From positions 84,644,893-84,708,892 of the forward strand of contig CM077594.1 of assembly GCA_039654915.1 (NCBI GenBank): 64,000 bases of DNA, in the 5' to 3' direction. This stretch comes from Aquilaria yunnanensis. Taxonomy: Eukaryota; Streptophyta; Magnoliopsida; Malvales; Thymelaeaceae. Under the pieces are notes generated by a model. That model ran no database searches. It saw only the letters and a list, made by a program, of their open reading frames with translations, and was not told the origin of the DNA. The translations under genes were made by a program, and so were the position numbers. Below are positions 46,641 to 59,010 of the stretch, one piece after another; the first letter of the stretch is position 1; each line of letters starts with the position of its first letter.

Positions 46641-47884
46641 TAGGATTTGAGTATTTAAAGGATTTATGTGCATGAAATTTTGACTTTGAAGAAGTTTATG
46701 TAAAGTGTACACATTCGGGTTATGAAAAGTTCTATGAAATTGATGGCTTACTTTTTAAGTAAGAGAAATTGTGCATGCCTAAGACTTCTTTAAGATATTT
46801 TTTAGTATAAGAAGCTCATAGAAGAGGCTTAATGGGACACTTTTTTGTTGAGAAAACACTAAGTTGGCTCAAAGAAAAGTTCTTTTGGCCGAGGATGAGA
46901 AGAGATGTAGAGAAAGTTTCTTTTACTTGTTTTAAGTGTAAAAAAGCTAAGTCTAGGAAAAATCCTTATCACCTTTACACTCTTTTACCTATTCCATCTC
47001 ATCCTTAAACTGACCCTTCTATGGCCTGTGTTATAGGACTTCCTAGAACAAAGAATATAAAAGACTTTATCATTATGATTGTGGACAAGTTTTCAAAGAT
47101 GACTCACTTTGTTCCATGTTACAAGACTGATGATGTTGTGCGCATTGCAAATCTATTCTTCAAAGGGGTTATGAGATTGCACGGACTTCCAAGAACTATT
47201 GTGAATAACTGAAATGTAAAGTACCTAAGTCACTTTTGGAGAGTCTTGTGGAGCAAGTTACGTTCTAAGCTTATGTTCTCTACAACTTGTTATCCACAAA
47301 TTGATGGCCAAACTGAGGTAACTAATAGGGCTTTGATCACAATACTTAGGGCCATCATTCAAAAAAATTTGAGAACTTGGGAGGAAGTTTTACCACATGT
47401 TGAGTTTGCTTAAAATAGGCTAGTGCACAAAACCACAGGATTTTCACCTTTTAAAGTTATTTATGGTTTTATTCCACTAACTCTTATGGATTTAATTCCT
47501 TTGCCTATAAGTGACACATCTAGCTTATATGGAGCTAAGAATGCCAAAATGGTTAAGAGAGTAGCATGAGAAAGTGAAGCTGTAAAAGAAAGAAAACTCA
47601 AATATGCAACCCAAGCCAACAAAGGAAGGAAGAAGGTTACTTTTAAGCCAGAAAAAATGGATTTGGGTTCATATGAGAAATGAAAGGTTTCCTTCACAAA
47701 GAAAATCAAAGCTTCAGTCTTAAGGAGATTGACCTTTTTAAGCCCTTGAGAAGATCAATGACAATGTGTACAAGTTGGACTTAAATGGTGAGCATAATGT
47801 TAGTGGAACATTCAATGTTTCTCACCTATCCTCGTTTGAGGTAGGTGATGATTTGAGGATAAATCTCTTTAAGGAAAGAGGAGA
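46641..47884 (+). pseudogene. Integrase of the CRM-like element (decayed)
   Basis: The zinc-binding N-terminus is seen as EAHRRGLMGHFFVEKTLSWL..CFKCKKAKS (46810-46955). The core follows with VDKFSKMTHFVPCYKTDDVV and LFFKGVMRLHGLPRTIV, then [20 protein letters not shown] near 47276-47335 and TGFSPFKVIYGFIPLTLMD near 47430-47490. At least one frameshift relative to RT and several stops. The last part, 47766-47884, reads FNVSHLSSFEVGDDLRINLF and continues into the LTR. Confidence 0.85.
47871..47884 (+). promoter_or_regulatory. Polypurine tract overlapping the pol frame
   Basis: AAGGAAAGAGGAGA, 14 purines, directly abutting the TG of the 3' LTR. It also encodes KERGD of the open pol tail. Confidence 0.88.
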
Positions 47885-48753
47885 TGATGGAGCACCATCA
47901 AGCTCAGAAGCTTTAAGGATATGTTTGTACCCATTAAATATAATCACGAGACCCATAACAAGGAAGAATATCAAAAACATGCAAGATGCACTTCAAGCCC
48001 TCATTGTAAAGCACTTGAAGCCTTCCTTGGAGCCCTACCAAACCATTTCTGCTTGGAATTAAACTATAAGTGTACAGGATCCAAAACACTTTATTTCATT
48101 TAATATTATGAAGGTTCAAGCTAGATAAACCAAGAAACCCTAGCTAGGGAGGTACAAGCCAAAACCCTATGGAGCACTAAGGGTACACCCAAGAGCCTCT
48201 TTGGAGCCCCACTCAGCCCTTTTAGTATGCTTGTGTTATTTTTCTAGCTTTTCTATGTTATTTTTTTTCTAGATGTTTTTAGGTTAAGAAATAGATTTGT
48301 GGCACATGATATACATGCCACACAAATTGCAAACCCAAAGAGTGTCCAAAGTGTGTTTTCAAAGCCTAGTTTGGCTAGGTTTGCTTTTACCAGGTGTAAG
48401 ACTCCTAGTCTATTAAGACCTTGTTTGGCCAGCTACCCAAACTTATTTCCCTTTAAATAGGGCATATGATAGCAAGTTATGACACATATCAATAATATTT
48501 GAAGTTGTTTTTTGTAATTCCTTTCTTTCTTGTTCTATCTCAACTCATTGGTGCACTTGTGCTTCAAGTTCTTTTTTTTTATTCAAATTTCTTCTAGATA
48601 CTCTTCTGCATTTCTTTTTCTCATCCTCAGATCTATTTTTAACTTTCTTTCTTTCTCTCTTACTTAATTTCTTCTTCTTGAACCAAGTATGGTGAAGCCT
48701 ACATCCAAGTACCCTTTGTAACTTAGGATCCTTGGGCAACAAGCAAACCATTA
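47885..48753 (+). repeat. 3' LTR of the CRM-like element
   Basis: 869 bp. The open pol frame from 47766 ends at 48062 inside it. Followed by GAAAA, the diverged second target copy. Confidence 0.85.
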
Positions 48754-50896
48754 GAAAAGTTTGTTCTTTTATCTCACAAGTAAGGCTTTGGACCTAGAAA
48801 GGCAAGAACCTAAACTTTAGGAAAAAAAAATTGGTTAAGTGTAAAAGTTGTTTGAAGAGACTTAGGGATAATGGGGTTATTTTGGAAAAATATCAAAAAT
48901 TTGAGGAAAAGAGGGGCTCCAGCACTTTAATACCTTAGGAGACAAGTAAAGGGCAATATTATCATTTTTTAGACCTTACATTTTCATGCATCCTCTAGAC
49001 CACCATGGGGAGCTAGCTCAAATTTCTTCATTTTATTCATTTCTTGGTAAAGTTGAAGCATCTTAGAGTGCCCAATGAGACCAAGCTTGCCTTACAAAGA
49101 TGTTGAGTTAGGAGCTCTTTAAAGGCATTTTGGAAGGTTTTGAGTTGGGGGTGCTTGAATAACCCTAAATAACATTTTGCTCTTTCTTTTTTTTAGTTTC
49201 TTAGGTTTCTATGAGCTGGGGTCTAGCTTATATGAGGTTAATTTGGTTCCATTTGTGTTGAATTGCTTAGAACCATATGAAGCCCTTGTGAGACCCATTT
49301 TCTTAAAGTGGATGCTTAATCCTTCTTTCATCTTGTGAATTGAGGTAAGGGATTTTGTATACACACTTATTTGGTGCATGTCTTATTAGTTTCTTGCTTT
49401 ATGGCTTAAAGTAGTTTGTGAGATATGTATAAATTATGGTGTGGTTTGTTTATGGTGGGCTAATGATGAATCAAGGTCTAGTGTAGCATTTGTGAGCACC
49501 AAGGACTTGGTTAAAATGGCACATTGTAGTATAGTGTATTCATATATGCACGGGAGAGGCTTGGGACAATGTCCCTAAGATATTTGGACACCATTGGATG
49601 GCAACCAAGTTCCTAAGGCATGAATTTATGAGAACAAGGTAGGATACTACCATGTCACAAGCCATGTAGTGGTATTGCAAGTGAAAATAAGTGAGGGTTT
49701 GCCATATGGACAGAGACATGATCATGTCAACTAGCCATGTAATGCTCTTCAAAATGAACATTTTGACACCCTCACCCACACAGATGTATCACATACCTGT
49801 GTAACAATACCACAATCGATAAGGAATTACACGATCATTTGAGTGGCCGCATACACATTTTTGGATTTGAATGTAAGAATGAGGAGTATGGCATAAGCAT
49901 CCACACGACTATTTCATGGGGCATGTAGTGCCACAAAAGGTTTAACCAACAATTAAAGTCTTCAAGGAGTGGTCCAATGGAGTCACCTAGAGGTGCATTA
50001 CGGTCCTTGGAGTAGAGGATGTCTAACAAAGCTTTGATAACCCATAGTTCTCCATTATGGTAGAGATATCATCAAGTTTCTTGGATGTAAGTTTTACTTC
50101 AAAGGTTGACGAGTTATAAAGACTACAAAAGGTGCCATTAAAATGAGTAAAGAATTTGGTCCCATTAGTAGGCTAGTTTGAACCTCGGCACTTAAGGTGC
50201 CAATAAGAAATCCTGGTGCACTTTGAACGGCTTCTTAGAACCTAGTAAGTTTAAGTCCTACCACAGTAGCTTCTACCAAATAGGGCGAATCAAGTAATGT
50301 TGGATAGGTACACACCTTGGGTGATAGTTTAGTACATAGTGGGCCAGCCAAGATACTTGAGGTATAAGTGAGGTCTAGTGCACCCTTGGTAGGCATTATA
50401 GGTGGAGTTTTGGTACACTAGTGACCCAGATAAGCTTGGAGCTTGAGGCACTATGTGGGAACCTAATACACCTAGTAAGTTCCTTGAAACTCAAACAAGA
50501 AGCATTCATAATGTTTACCTATGCTAAAGAAAGGTGACAATAAGTTGGTGAGTTAAGCTCATTAGTTACTAGTAAGCTAAGCTTGCTAGTAGGCAAGACC
50601 AAGTCTTGTAATAAAGACTAAGTAGAGAATGCACTCTCAAGGGACTTAAACTATGATCATATGTTTAGCATTATGCCATAATGATGCGTAATAGATTAGT
50701 TCATATCTTGTGCATGTGTGTGCATATGTATGTATATCCTTTACCGAGAATATTTGTTTCTCTCTCTCCTTAGTATTATTGTGCAAATGTTCAAACTGTA
50801 AAGCTTGACAACCATTGAAGGTTGTTGCACTAGTATGTTTGTGCAAATACTTTACTTCGTGAATCTTTGTAATTCTAATTTCTTATTGATTATATG
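48754..50896. other. Unclassified repeat-like stretch between nested elements
   Basis: Moderate-complexity sequence with no ORF and no recognised domain. Phrases such as GGGCAATATTATCATTTTT and TTGAGGTAAGGGATTTTGT are of the type seen in long plant LTRs. It probably belongs with 41464-41661 and 52330-53060 to one insertion. Confidence 0.35.
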
Positions 50897-52329
50897 TGTA
50901 GGGTTTTGGGAGCCAAATAATGCAGTAGAATTAACTGAAACCCCCCAATGATCCAAGTGAGATGGGGTAAATCGGGTATTCAAAAATTTCATACCTAGTA
51001 GGTTAAGAACTTTTACCCAACTGTTAAGCCGAATCACAAAACTTAAATAATTGACATGTTCAAGCTTTCTATGGTATTGAAGCGAACCTCTCAGATCACC
51101 ATGCCTCATCCAAGTTCTGGCAGAAGAGTTTTTCTTATGCTTGCAGTGCTAGCTTTTGTTCTCTAAAGAAAGAAAAGAAGAGAGTGCCCTTGGAGTTTTT
51201 CAGAACTCTTTCTAAATTTCATCCTAGGAGGGCTTTATGAAATTAACATTATAATATATATATATATATATTATAATGAAGCAAAACTCCCAAGACAAAT
51301 AGGTTTCCTAACCGTAATCTTATTAGGCCTAATTTCAAACTTAAGAATGGCTCAACTATTAGGCCAATAATTAATTTAAAATTATCATGAAATCAAAACC
51401 AAACAATTTGGCTCATGCACTCAAATAATCCAATTAGCTCTAAATGTGCAACCATATAGGCTCCTATCACGTTAATAATGATCATAAATTACATTTATGA
51501 TCACAAACAATTAATAGTGTCTAGCAACACAACATTGCTACCCAAGTGATAAGATAGCCAGTCATTCAACTAAACCGCCATGATTATTATTCGTATATGT
51601 CAACATCCCTTTGTCCAAGGATATCAAGACTGAGCACAAGATATGGAATGTGTCACTCTTGTATAGCCCAATCTTTGGTTTCTGGATTTTTAAGTAGACT
51701 AACTTAAACTGATTACATTAATATCTTATATCAATGTATTTGAGCATGGCAATGCATTTCCTCTGTCTCACTCAATCAAGGAAACCCAAAGATATCACTC
51801 CCATTAAATGGGAAGGACAAATCTCATCTTAATCATACATATCCTTTCGCATGATGTGTGACATATTTAATGACCACCTTCATGTTCATTCAGTTATGAG
51901 CAACAAGGAGAAATATTGAATTATGTGAATCACATGTAAAGAATCTTGATGACCTCAAGTCAAAGGACTATATATACGATGATTACTATAAAAATTGCTT
52001 ATGACACTCATATAACGATCCATGTAGCGTTCTCATGGTGGGTCAGTTTAATACACAAGTTCTCTAACTTGTACCTATATTTAGATTACATATCTCATAT
52101 TAGTGTCCACATATGCCAGTCTTTATGTATTATTGCAACTCACTCCACAATAATACTAGATCAGGAATGTTTAAGAATACTATTATTCTAAAGTTATAAT
52201 TAAGTTTGAATATGTTACACAGAAACAAACAACAAACACAATTATTATAGTAATATCTTAATTAACTATCATAACTCAATGTGCAAAATACAATCATCTT
52301 ATGATTGAATTTTGGGCATAACACTAACA
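50897..52329 (-). mobile_element. Solo LTR, second copy of the 7239-8610 family
   Basis: Reverse-complemented, it starts TGTTAGTGTTATGCCC and ends CCAAAACCCTACA. It aligns along its whole length with 7239-8610, for example TAGTATTATTGTGGAGT, GACCCACCATGAGAAC and CAGTTGGGT blocks. It is 1433 bp long; the extra length partly comes from a TA-rich expansion near 51253-51278. Flanks ATATG and AAGTG agree at 3 of 5 positions, so the target duplication is eroded or the flanks were exchanged. No internal region is attached. Confidence 0.82.
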
Positions 52330-53060
52330 AAGTGCATGTGCCAACTATAGCTATTTGTGGCCTGATAAAAGCTAGTGGCATAAAGGAGGACATAGTTGAG
52401 CTCTGACCATAGTAATAGTCTTTCAGTATACCTTTGTATGCTAGTTAGTGTCCAGTGTAGTTAACTGAGTAGTGTATTTGAGAGTTGCTTTTGGACATGT
52501 GCATAGTCATTCTTGTGTAATGGTGCACATGTGTGATTATCACTAGTAGTTAAAGTAACTATATGTGTTGCATTGACTTGTGATTTGGTGATGTTTTATA
52601 AATTCCAATATTGTTTTAATGTTTTATTACTTATTTTATTACTTGAGGTCAAAGCACACTTATGCAATATGCATGTTAGGGTAAGAAACTAGATGCTTGA
52701 AAGGAATTAAATGAACAAAAAAGTAATTAACTAGCCAACTACAACTAACATGGAACATATTTCCTTAGGCTTCTTGGAGCACCCTAAAAGGGCAGGGCCA
52801 TTAGAAGAATGGAAAAAAAGGAAAATGAAGTTGAAATTCTTCTAAAATAGCTCTAGAGCATAAGGTGCCAAATCCAATTGAATGACTCATGTAATAATAA
52901 TGGTGAGTGGTTATGCTCAGAAAGAAAGAAATGAGTCATTATCTATAATGGAATGACTAAAATCTTGGTATCCTTTATGATATGTGTTACTTTGATATAT
53001 CTAGATCGAGAGCAGTTAAGTGACAATGGTTGTGTTTTTTTATGAAAGAAGACGTTTTGT
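52330..53060. other. Unclassified stretch before the copia RT remnant
   Basis: No coding signal. Presumably the right part of the unclassified insertion; its end against copia sequence lies somewhere between about 52900 and 53090. Confidence 0.3.
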
Positions 53061-53089
53061 AAGCTCTAACCAGAAGAACTTGAAAAAAA

Positions 53090-53803
53090 GAAAGAAAGAA
53101 AACTTGGTTTTCCTGGTTGAATGAATCTTCATGTGATGCAGCATAGGTACGACATATATACAAGATTTGATTCTTTCATCACGAGCCTTGGATACAATAT
53201 ACAATGTGTACATCCTTATGTAAAGTTCAAAAGGTTTCAAGAAAATGTTGTTGTATATGAATGAGATGTTGGAGTAGGCCCCAACAAAGATTGTAATGAA
53301 GTAACGGTTAGCTAACTGAAGGACTTACAAACCAGCAAACAAGACTTTCAAGATGCAAATTTACAAAGACAGAAATAAGCAGAAGATTTTGCTCAAATTT
53401 GTAAGCCATTTTTTGTTAATTTCAAAGTATCCTTCAGGAGTCCTGGCAATGAAGTTGGGGGGATGGAGATGTGTTAAATATTGTGTACATAATTAGTGGA
53501 AATTCAATTTTTGCTACGATCCATATAGAACCCGACATTTTCAATGCAATGAAAGCGGTTAGTCGATATATGGCTACTCGTGGAAGACAACTTTGGAATA
53601 TTGTAAGATGACCATAAAATAAATAAAGGAAACCTACGCCGTTGCCAGATGTTAAGAAAGACCAAATTTTTGTTACAATTGTGGCTATGTTAACAACCAA
53701 AGCAGTATTGTTTGCGTGCTATGGCCCAATCAAAATATGAGCAACATGAAAATGACATGATAGAAAGAACTATGTGAAGATATGATTGCTTATAATCATA
53801 ACT
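53090..53803 (+). pseudogene. Copia RT-RNase H remnant
   Basis: Pieces of copia RT occur in shifting frames. RHIYKI..FFHHEPWIQY is comparable with QWYKRFDSFMxxHGF; CTSLCKVQKVSRK and LLYMNEML near 53245-53270 stand where LLYVDDML is expected; KYPSGVLAMKL follows. Then EPDIFNAMKAVSRYMATRGR at 53527-53586 corresponds to RPDIxxAVxxVSRYMxxPG. RNase H is nearly unreadable. Confidence 0.7.
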
Positions 53804-53805
53804 TC

Positions 53806-53816
53806 AAGTGGGAGAT
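53806..53816 (+). promoter_or_regulatory. Copia polypurine tract
   Basis: AAGTGGGAGAT directly before the 3' LTR. AAGTGGGAGATTG is the common plant copia junction. Confidence 0.8.
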
Positions 53817-54279
53817 TGTCGCAGTAAGCGGGCTATAGAGTTCAAGAAATTTTCATAATCGGTTGGAAGAAGAAGAAAAACTTGCATGGTGGCATTAATG
53901 GGATGAAGACTTTGCATGGATGTGCCGCAAGCTTGTTTCTCATATTTCCATGAGAAACGGTTTACAATTCAAGTATATTAAAAAAACAAATTAATGTTAG
54001 CTAATGCATCCATTTCTCAAGCCCATTAAACATTCGTGTAAAGATTAGAGAGAGTTCGGTTTTTTTTCCTTGTTTAAGAAAAATTATCAGTATTTCTCCT
54101 TAAATTAGAGAGATTGTATGACCGATTTTTTTCTTATAGTGAATTTCTTTTACGTGTATCTATTGTTCATACCCTAAAAAATTTTCCATGTAAGATCTGT
54201 TTTGAATATTCTCTATCTTGTTCACTCAAATTTAAGTACCAGTTACAACTTATAAAACTCAAAGTCCGATTTTTCAACA
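53817..54279 (+). repeat. Copia 3' LTR
   Basis: 463 bp, TGTCGC to TCAACA. Uninterrupted partner of 36240-36537 plus 39859-40015. Confidence 0.82.
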
Positions 54280-54284
54280 ACTAT

Positions 54285-55905
54285 CCTAAATTTGATAAAA
54301 TTTGAAGAGGTGCTAAACAAATGGTTATGTTTTATACGTCCAAAGCAACTTGAACATTAGCACGCATACCAAGGCTAACCCTATATACATATAAGTTGCC
54401 ACAGAGCCAAAACTACAAACATATTATTTTCAGATCATCAGTGTAAGTAATCTTTAATCCATCTTTATTCCGGACTGTTAATTATCACACAAAAAATGAT
54501 TACTTTATATTTTACTTTTGAAGTTCTCGATTTTCTCCACTAATTACGAATCCCAACTTCACTTCATCACTAACACTTCTGCCCTCATTAACTCACGGAA
54601 ACAGACTTGGAGAATTTTGCCACCAGAAAACACAAATTATTTGCGCATAGAAGAAAGATCGTGGAGATCATAAATTGGATAAAGCAAAATCTAAAACGCA
54701 CTATAACCCTTTTGACCTTATTTCCTTGAACTATATTTAGTGTTGCCCTTTGTTCCCTTAACTTTGGAAAGTTGCTTAATTGTTCCTTAAACTTTACGGT
54801 CGTTCAAATCTAAAGTTGCCAAAGTGAGCTCCAACATCAAGATTCTTGTCTAATTTCATATAGTTATTGTGATTTTGAAGAAGCGCTGAGAGTGGAGGAT
54901 TTCTTTTCTAAGCCTAGCTAGCTAGCTAGAGACAATAATTCATAAGGAACAAGATAGAAATGGGGGAAAAAAATTTCATCTGAGGCTTTTTTGTTGCCTT
55001 TTCTTACTTTTTGCCTCCTTTTGTGTTCTTAATTTTGACTGTACTATCTATTTTAATTCGAATATGTAGCACAATTATCAATGAGTTTATAGGAAATATA
55101 TCGAAATAGGCTTATTCTTTCTCCCAATAACGTTTGAATTTGTTTATGAACGAAAGCGCTATATTCGTCACAATTTTGGGATGAATTATGCAAAAAATTC
55201 GCTTTCAAATACTTGAAACATTAGATAAATGAAAATTATGAGAGGTCTTCCACCTAGGAACCAAAGTGCACAATTGAACATAGTTGAAGGATCAATCGAA
55301 ATAATTCTACTGATGATTTTAATATTTTTTTTGCTTGCACATGAGAAGAAGACCAACAGAGAGTCTGGAAAACTGTATCTTAGACCTCATAATAATGACC
55401 ACAAGTCTTAACCATTCAATCGAAATTCTAATTGTTTCTGCTTATGAATTACTCTTATCTAAACATGCCACTTTTTCACTTGTTAAAATTGAGTTTGACT
55501 GATGTTCCTTATAGTAATTTTTTTCACAAAAAAATAAAAACTAAATGTAGTGCTTAAAATTTTACCTGAACTATAAATATAAATTTATATGTTTACAAGC
55601 CATTTTATAAAAAAAATTACCAAATTAAGCTAAAAGTCAGAAGATTAAAAAGTGAAAAATGCAGTATATGATAGGTAGAGTATAAGAGCTCATATGTTTG
55701 GAATGTTTCATTTCCTTGACACCAATGAGGCATCCACTGGCTTGGAGATTCCTCAAACTTTTGAGATTTTAACTTTAACCCTCAACATAGTTTGTGAACG
55801 GGAATCTCACTGTTAATCAAATCATGACTGGGAATTTTTTTTTTATTTTTTGCTTTCCATTCTTCTTTTACTTATTCTCATAAGGCAGTCTTAGCCAAAT
55901 GGGTG
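54285..55905. other. Non-coding host flank
   Basis: AT-rich. 54114-54305 and 55229-55411 are short open frames without similarity. No feature recognised. Confidence 0.45.
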
Positions 55906-56367
55906 TGATACCCAAATGGCTCTGGCCCATTAGGGTGTAAGACCCAATGAGGCCAAAGACCAAGACCTTATGACATCCAACCTGTAGACTAGGCCTAGGA
56001 TCAATAATTGGACGGTCCACAAGAACACTAATTATAATTAAAATAGTTAATCAGTTAACCGCTAACGAGAACGGCATGATAGGAAAAATAACCACGATCA
56101 CGTAATTGATCACGCCATTGGAGAAGTTTCCTCCAGTATAGCACCATCTTATAGCTTATAAAAGGCTTTCTGCCAAGTAGGAAAAGGTATATCCTATCCT
56201 GGCATTGCTTTTTCAACTAAGGTTTCTTTTCTCTTACAAGCTCTTCCTAACTTAAGCATCAAAGGGTATTCCCCAAGCAAACAACCTCAGGATCTTCTGA
56301 CATTGCCTTTGTCTGTATGTTAGCACTTCTCTAAGGGTCTCGTGCATCCCACATGATAATTTATGCA
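55906..56367 (+). repeat. 5' LTR of the Tat-like element
   Basis: About 462 bp, with TATAAAAG at 56157-56164. The right end is set at the last CA before the PBS and could be off by a few bases. Confidence 0.7.
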
Positions 56368-56373
56368 TTAACT

Positions 56374-56391
56374 TAGCGCCATCTATGGGAA
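56374..56391 (+). promoter_or_regulatory. Primer-binding site (GCGCCATCTATGGG type)
   Basis: TAGCGCCATCTATGGGAA resembles the TGGCGCCGTCTGTGGGAA-type PBS found in many plant Ty3/gypsy elements of the Tat group. The tRNA is not assigned here. Confidence 0.6.
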
Positions 56392-56399
56392 ACTAACAA

Positions 56400-57780
56400 A
56401 TGGTCAAGACCAGGAGACCATGCCTAATTAATGAGACTAGTCGAGAGGGCGATGGGGCTGATGCATCTATATGGGCACTCCTAGAAGATTGCGAGCCCCT
56501 AGGGAATAGGAAGCAGGATAACCTCCTATGCCATGTGACCCAGTGTGAGGAAATGCCCCTACAGCCTTAATAGGTGATCAGTTTAATGCCCTAATGCACT
56601 AACTACTAGAGAAGTTGTGACAATAATTATTACAGGAAATCTAAAGGTGCTCCTCGAGCTCCAAAGAAAGAGGTGGAGAGGCACCATGGGGACAAAGGAA
56701 GGCAAGCTCCTTTGCCTAATAAGGCCATAGATATGCTAAAAGAATAGTGGAGAAGAAAGACCCATGAGGAGGTGGAAGTCAGTAACATCAACATTGTCCT
56801 CCGAATGTTAGACGAAATAGAAGAATGATTGAAGAGGAAGCGTTCATGGGAAGAACATAGGTCATCAAAAGTTACCCTGTTGGACATTAGCTATATGTGC
56901 CTCTAGCCTTCACGACCGAAATTTAAAGTGCACAAACTCCCTATGGCTTCTGGATGCCAAATGTGGATCTATATAATAGGCTAATAGATCCAGTCAATCA
57001 CTTATAAAGGTATACCACTATAATGAACTAGGAAGGGGCTAATGATTTAATCATGTGTAAAGAGCTTAACTTAACATTCTCTGAGGCAGTGTCCACTTGG
57101 TTTTGGAACCTTCAAGAGAGAAAGGTATGCCTTCTTCAATGAGGTGTCCTAGAAGTTTTTTATGGTAATTTATAGGAATCTAGCCCTCCAAGAAGATGGT
57201 TAATTAGCTTTTTAACATCAATCATGAGAAGAACAAACCTCTCTAAGAATAGTTGAAGAGTTTTAGTTCAAAAGCCTTGTAGATTCCAATCATCTTCTAG
57301 ATGTGAAGCTACTGGGTTTGACTAAAAGCATCATCCCAAAATCACATTTCTCTTGGTCAATTCAAGAGAATATAGCATAAAGCATAGAGGAATTATATAA
57401 TGCCACATATCAGTATATCTAGACGGAGGATGCCAACTATAATGATAAGTACAAAAAAGCAAAAAAGGGGCTATGAGACTAAATAGTTGAGGAAAAATAA
57501 AAAGAAAAAGCCAAAGAAACCTAGTAAAACATCCTTTTCACTTTAGAATGAAAGAACATGGTGACCAAATGGCCTCAACCTATCAATGCATAGTTCCTCG
57601 AAAACAAGAAAAAATTTTGTAGGTATCATAAGGATTATGGTCATGATACTAAAACTTGTAGGGAAATTAGTGTATTCCTTAAAGAAATTGGGATGGAGGA
57701 TAAGCCATGGGAGTTGGTATGAGGGGTCTCCCCAGGAATAAGGGGAGCAAAATAACCCCGATAAAGGAAGTATGATCAAG
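56400..57780 (+). pseudogene. Tat-like gag (decayed)
   Basis: The gag begins shortly after the PBS at an ATG near 56401. Pieces read PSRPKFKVHKLPMAS (about 56918-56962) and ATYQYI..EDANYNDKYKKA (about 57400-57460). The C-terminal non-classical knuckle CRYHKDYGHDTKTC is at 57618-57659, followed by REISVFLKEIG. This CRYHxxxGHxTxxC motif is characteristic of Tat-type Gag in plants. Stops are numerous. Confidence 0.75.
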
Positions 57781-57863
57781 AATGATGAGGCAAAGAAGCC
57801 TGTAAAGAAAGATCTATAGGTACAAGGGATCAACATTATGATTGACCTACTAAGGTCATTAAA

Positions 57864-58560
57864 ATGATCAAGATAGCTAAGGGCCCCACTGGACACAAAA
57901 GGAAGAAGCACAAGATCACCCATTTGAAGGCAACAGATCCCAAGAGAATTGTTAAGAGAGAGTGCAGGTCCAAAATCCTTGAAACGCACATGGACACATT
58001 CTTAATTATAACCCCAATCGCCAACTATGATATACAAAGTGTTTATATGGATGGAGGAGCAAATGTCACTATGAATTTTAGCCATGCCCGGGAGCTTCTT
58101 CATATTTGGAGGTTTTCTCTCACTTCAATGCAGGGACCCACCTATAGGGTTGCTAAAGAAAAATTGCTAACCTTGGGGACTGTCTAGTTACCCTTGATGA
58201 TCATTGGGGCCATCCTAATAAAAAAAGAGATGGTGTGGTATTCCCAGGCAGTGAAGTTCCTGGTTTTATGTCCCTTCAGTCTATAATTCCTTTCTAGGAA
58301 GGCCAAATCAAGTATAGTTCCACATCCAAACAGATGTTCTCCTGCAAATGTTTAGCTTCACAAGCTTCCGGGACATTGTGAAAATATACATACCATAAGA
58401 ATCGGCCTTAAAATCCTATCTGGCAAGCCTGTCTAGGGTCCCAAGGATGGCAGGATGCATAGATCCAAACCTTTGGAGTACTCACGGCATGGAAAAAAGA
58501 AAGGGGGATAACACTGATGGGCACCCTTGAAACAAACACAAGAAGGATGAATATAGCTCC
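57864..58560 (+). pseudogene. Tat-like protease region (decayed)
   Basis: An open 107-codon frame at 57864-58187 includes SVYMDGGANVTMNFSHAREL near 58035-58095, the active-site region (usual V-D-x-G-S-S-A-D), then TSMQGPTYRVAKEKLLTLGT. Further on FLVLCPFSL..FLSRKAKSS is comparable to the FLVVDxxSxYNAILGRxxL block. The sequence then loses similarity before any RT motif. Confidence 0.65.
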
Positions 58561-58879
58561 CGGATGAGGCACAGCAAAAGTTGAGGGCCCTCTTTATAAG
58601 CTACTTTAGATTTTTTTTATTGTGAACAATTATATTATATGCATGTGTGCCCTCTTTGGCCCTTAGTAGGGTAAACTTGAAAAATGAGGGTATGGTATCA
58701 AGTGGTTAAAAGTCTTCTTGGAGGGAGTATCAAAAGGATCTCTTCTGAAGAGAGAGGGCAAAAGACCCAATGCAACACACCATCCAAAGAAAACCATTAT
58801 AGTGATGAAAAAACATAGTCAGAAAAAGTGGTGTGTCTAGGCCAACAAAATGATGGACAGTGCAGGACTACTCTAAATG

Positions 58880-59010
58880 GACATTATCTTCATGATCTTG
58901 CCTGGAAATTATCTTTATGACCTTATCCTTCAGAACACAAACATTATCTTTATGACCTTGCCTCAAACTGTGGAAATTATCTTTATTACCTCATCCTTCA
59001 GACTTTTGAT
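58880..59010 (+). repeat. Short tandem repeat, ~34-bp units
   Basis: Four imperfect units around the phrase ATTATCTTTATGACCTTGCC. Confidence 0.8.

Larger units (their letters stand above)
41662..48753 (+). mobile_element. Ty3/gypsy element, CRM-like, degenerate but structurally complete
   Basis: LTRs of 861 bp (41662-42522) and 869 bp (47885-48753) begin TGATGG and end CCATCA/CCATTA. The TSD is GATAA (41657-41661) and GAAAA (48754-48758), one mismatch. PBS, gag, protease, RT, RNase H, integrase and polypurine tract are in standard order. The pol frame runs through the polypurine tract and about 59 codons into the 3' LTR. With the LTR length and Gag/integrase motifs, that resembles the CRM centromeric chromovirus group. 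Numerous stops make it non-functional. Confidence 0.85.
36240..54279 (+). mobile_element. Old Ty1/copia element expanded to 18 kb by nested insertions
   Basis: The left LTR is 36240-36537 plus 39859-40015 (about 455 bp, split by a solo LTR). The right LTR is 53817-54279 (463 bp). They share ordered blocks such as GGAAGAAGA, GGATGAAGACTTT, CATTTCTCAAGC, AAAGATTAGA, AGAG(A/G)TTGTA and CTCAAAGTCC. Flanking TSDs are ATTAT (36235-36239) and ACTAT (54280-54284), one mismatch. PBS, gag, late integrase/early RT, RT-RNase H and polypurine tract follow in the correct order on the plus strand, with about 11.6 kb of later insertions between 41464 and about 53060. All coding parts are decayed. Confidence 0.82.

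Noticed and set aside
53434..53700. Minus-strand 88-codon frame
   Set aside because: Antisense to the copia RT remnant with the VSRYMA-type motif on plus.
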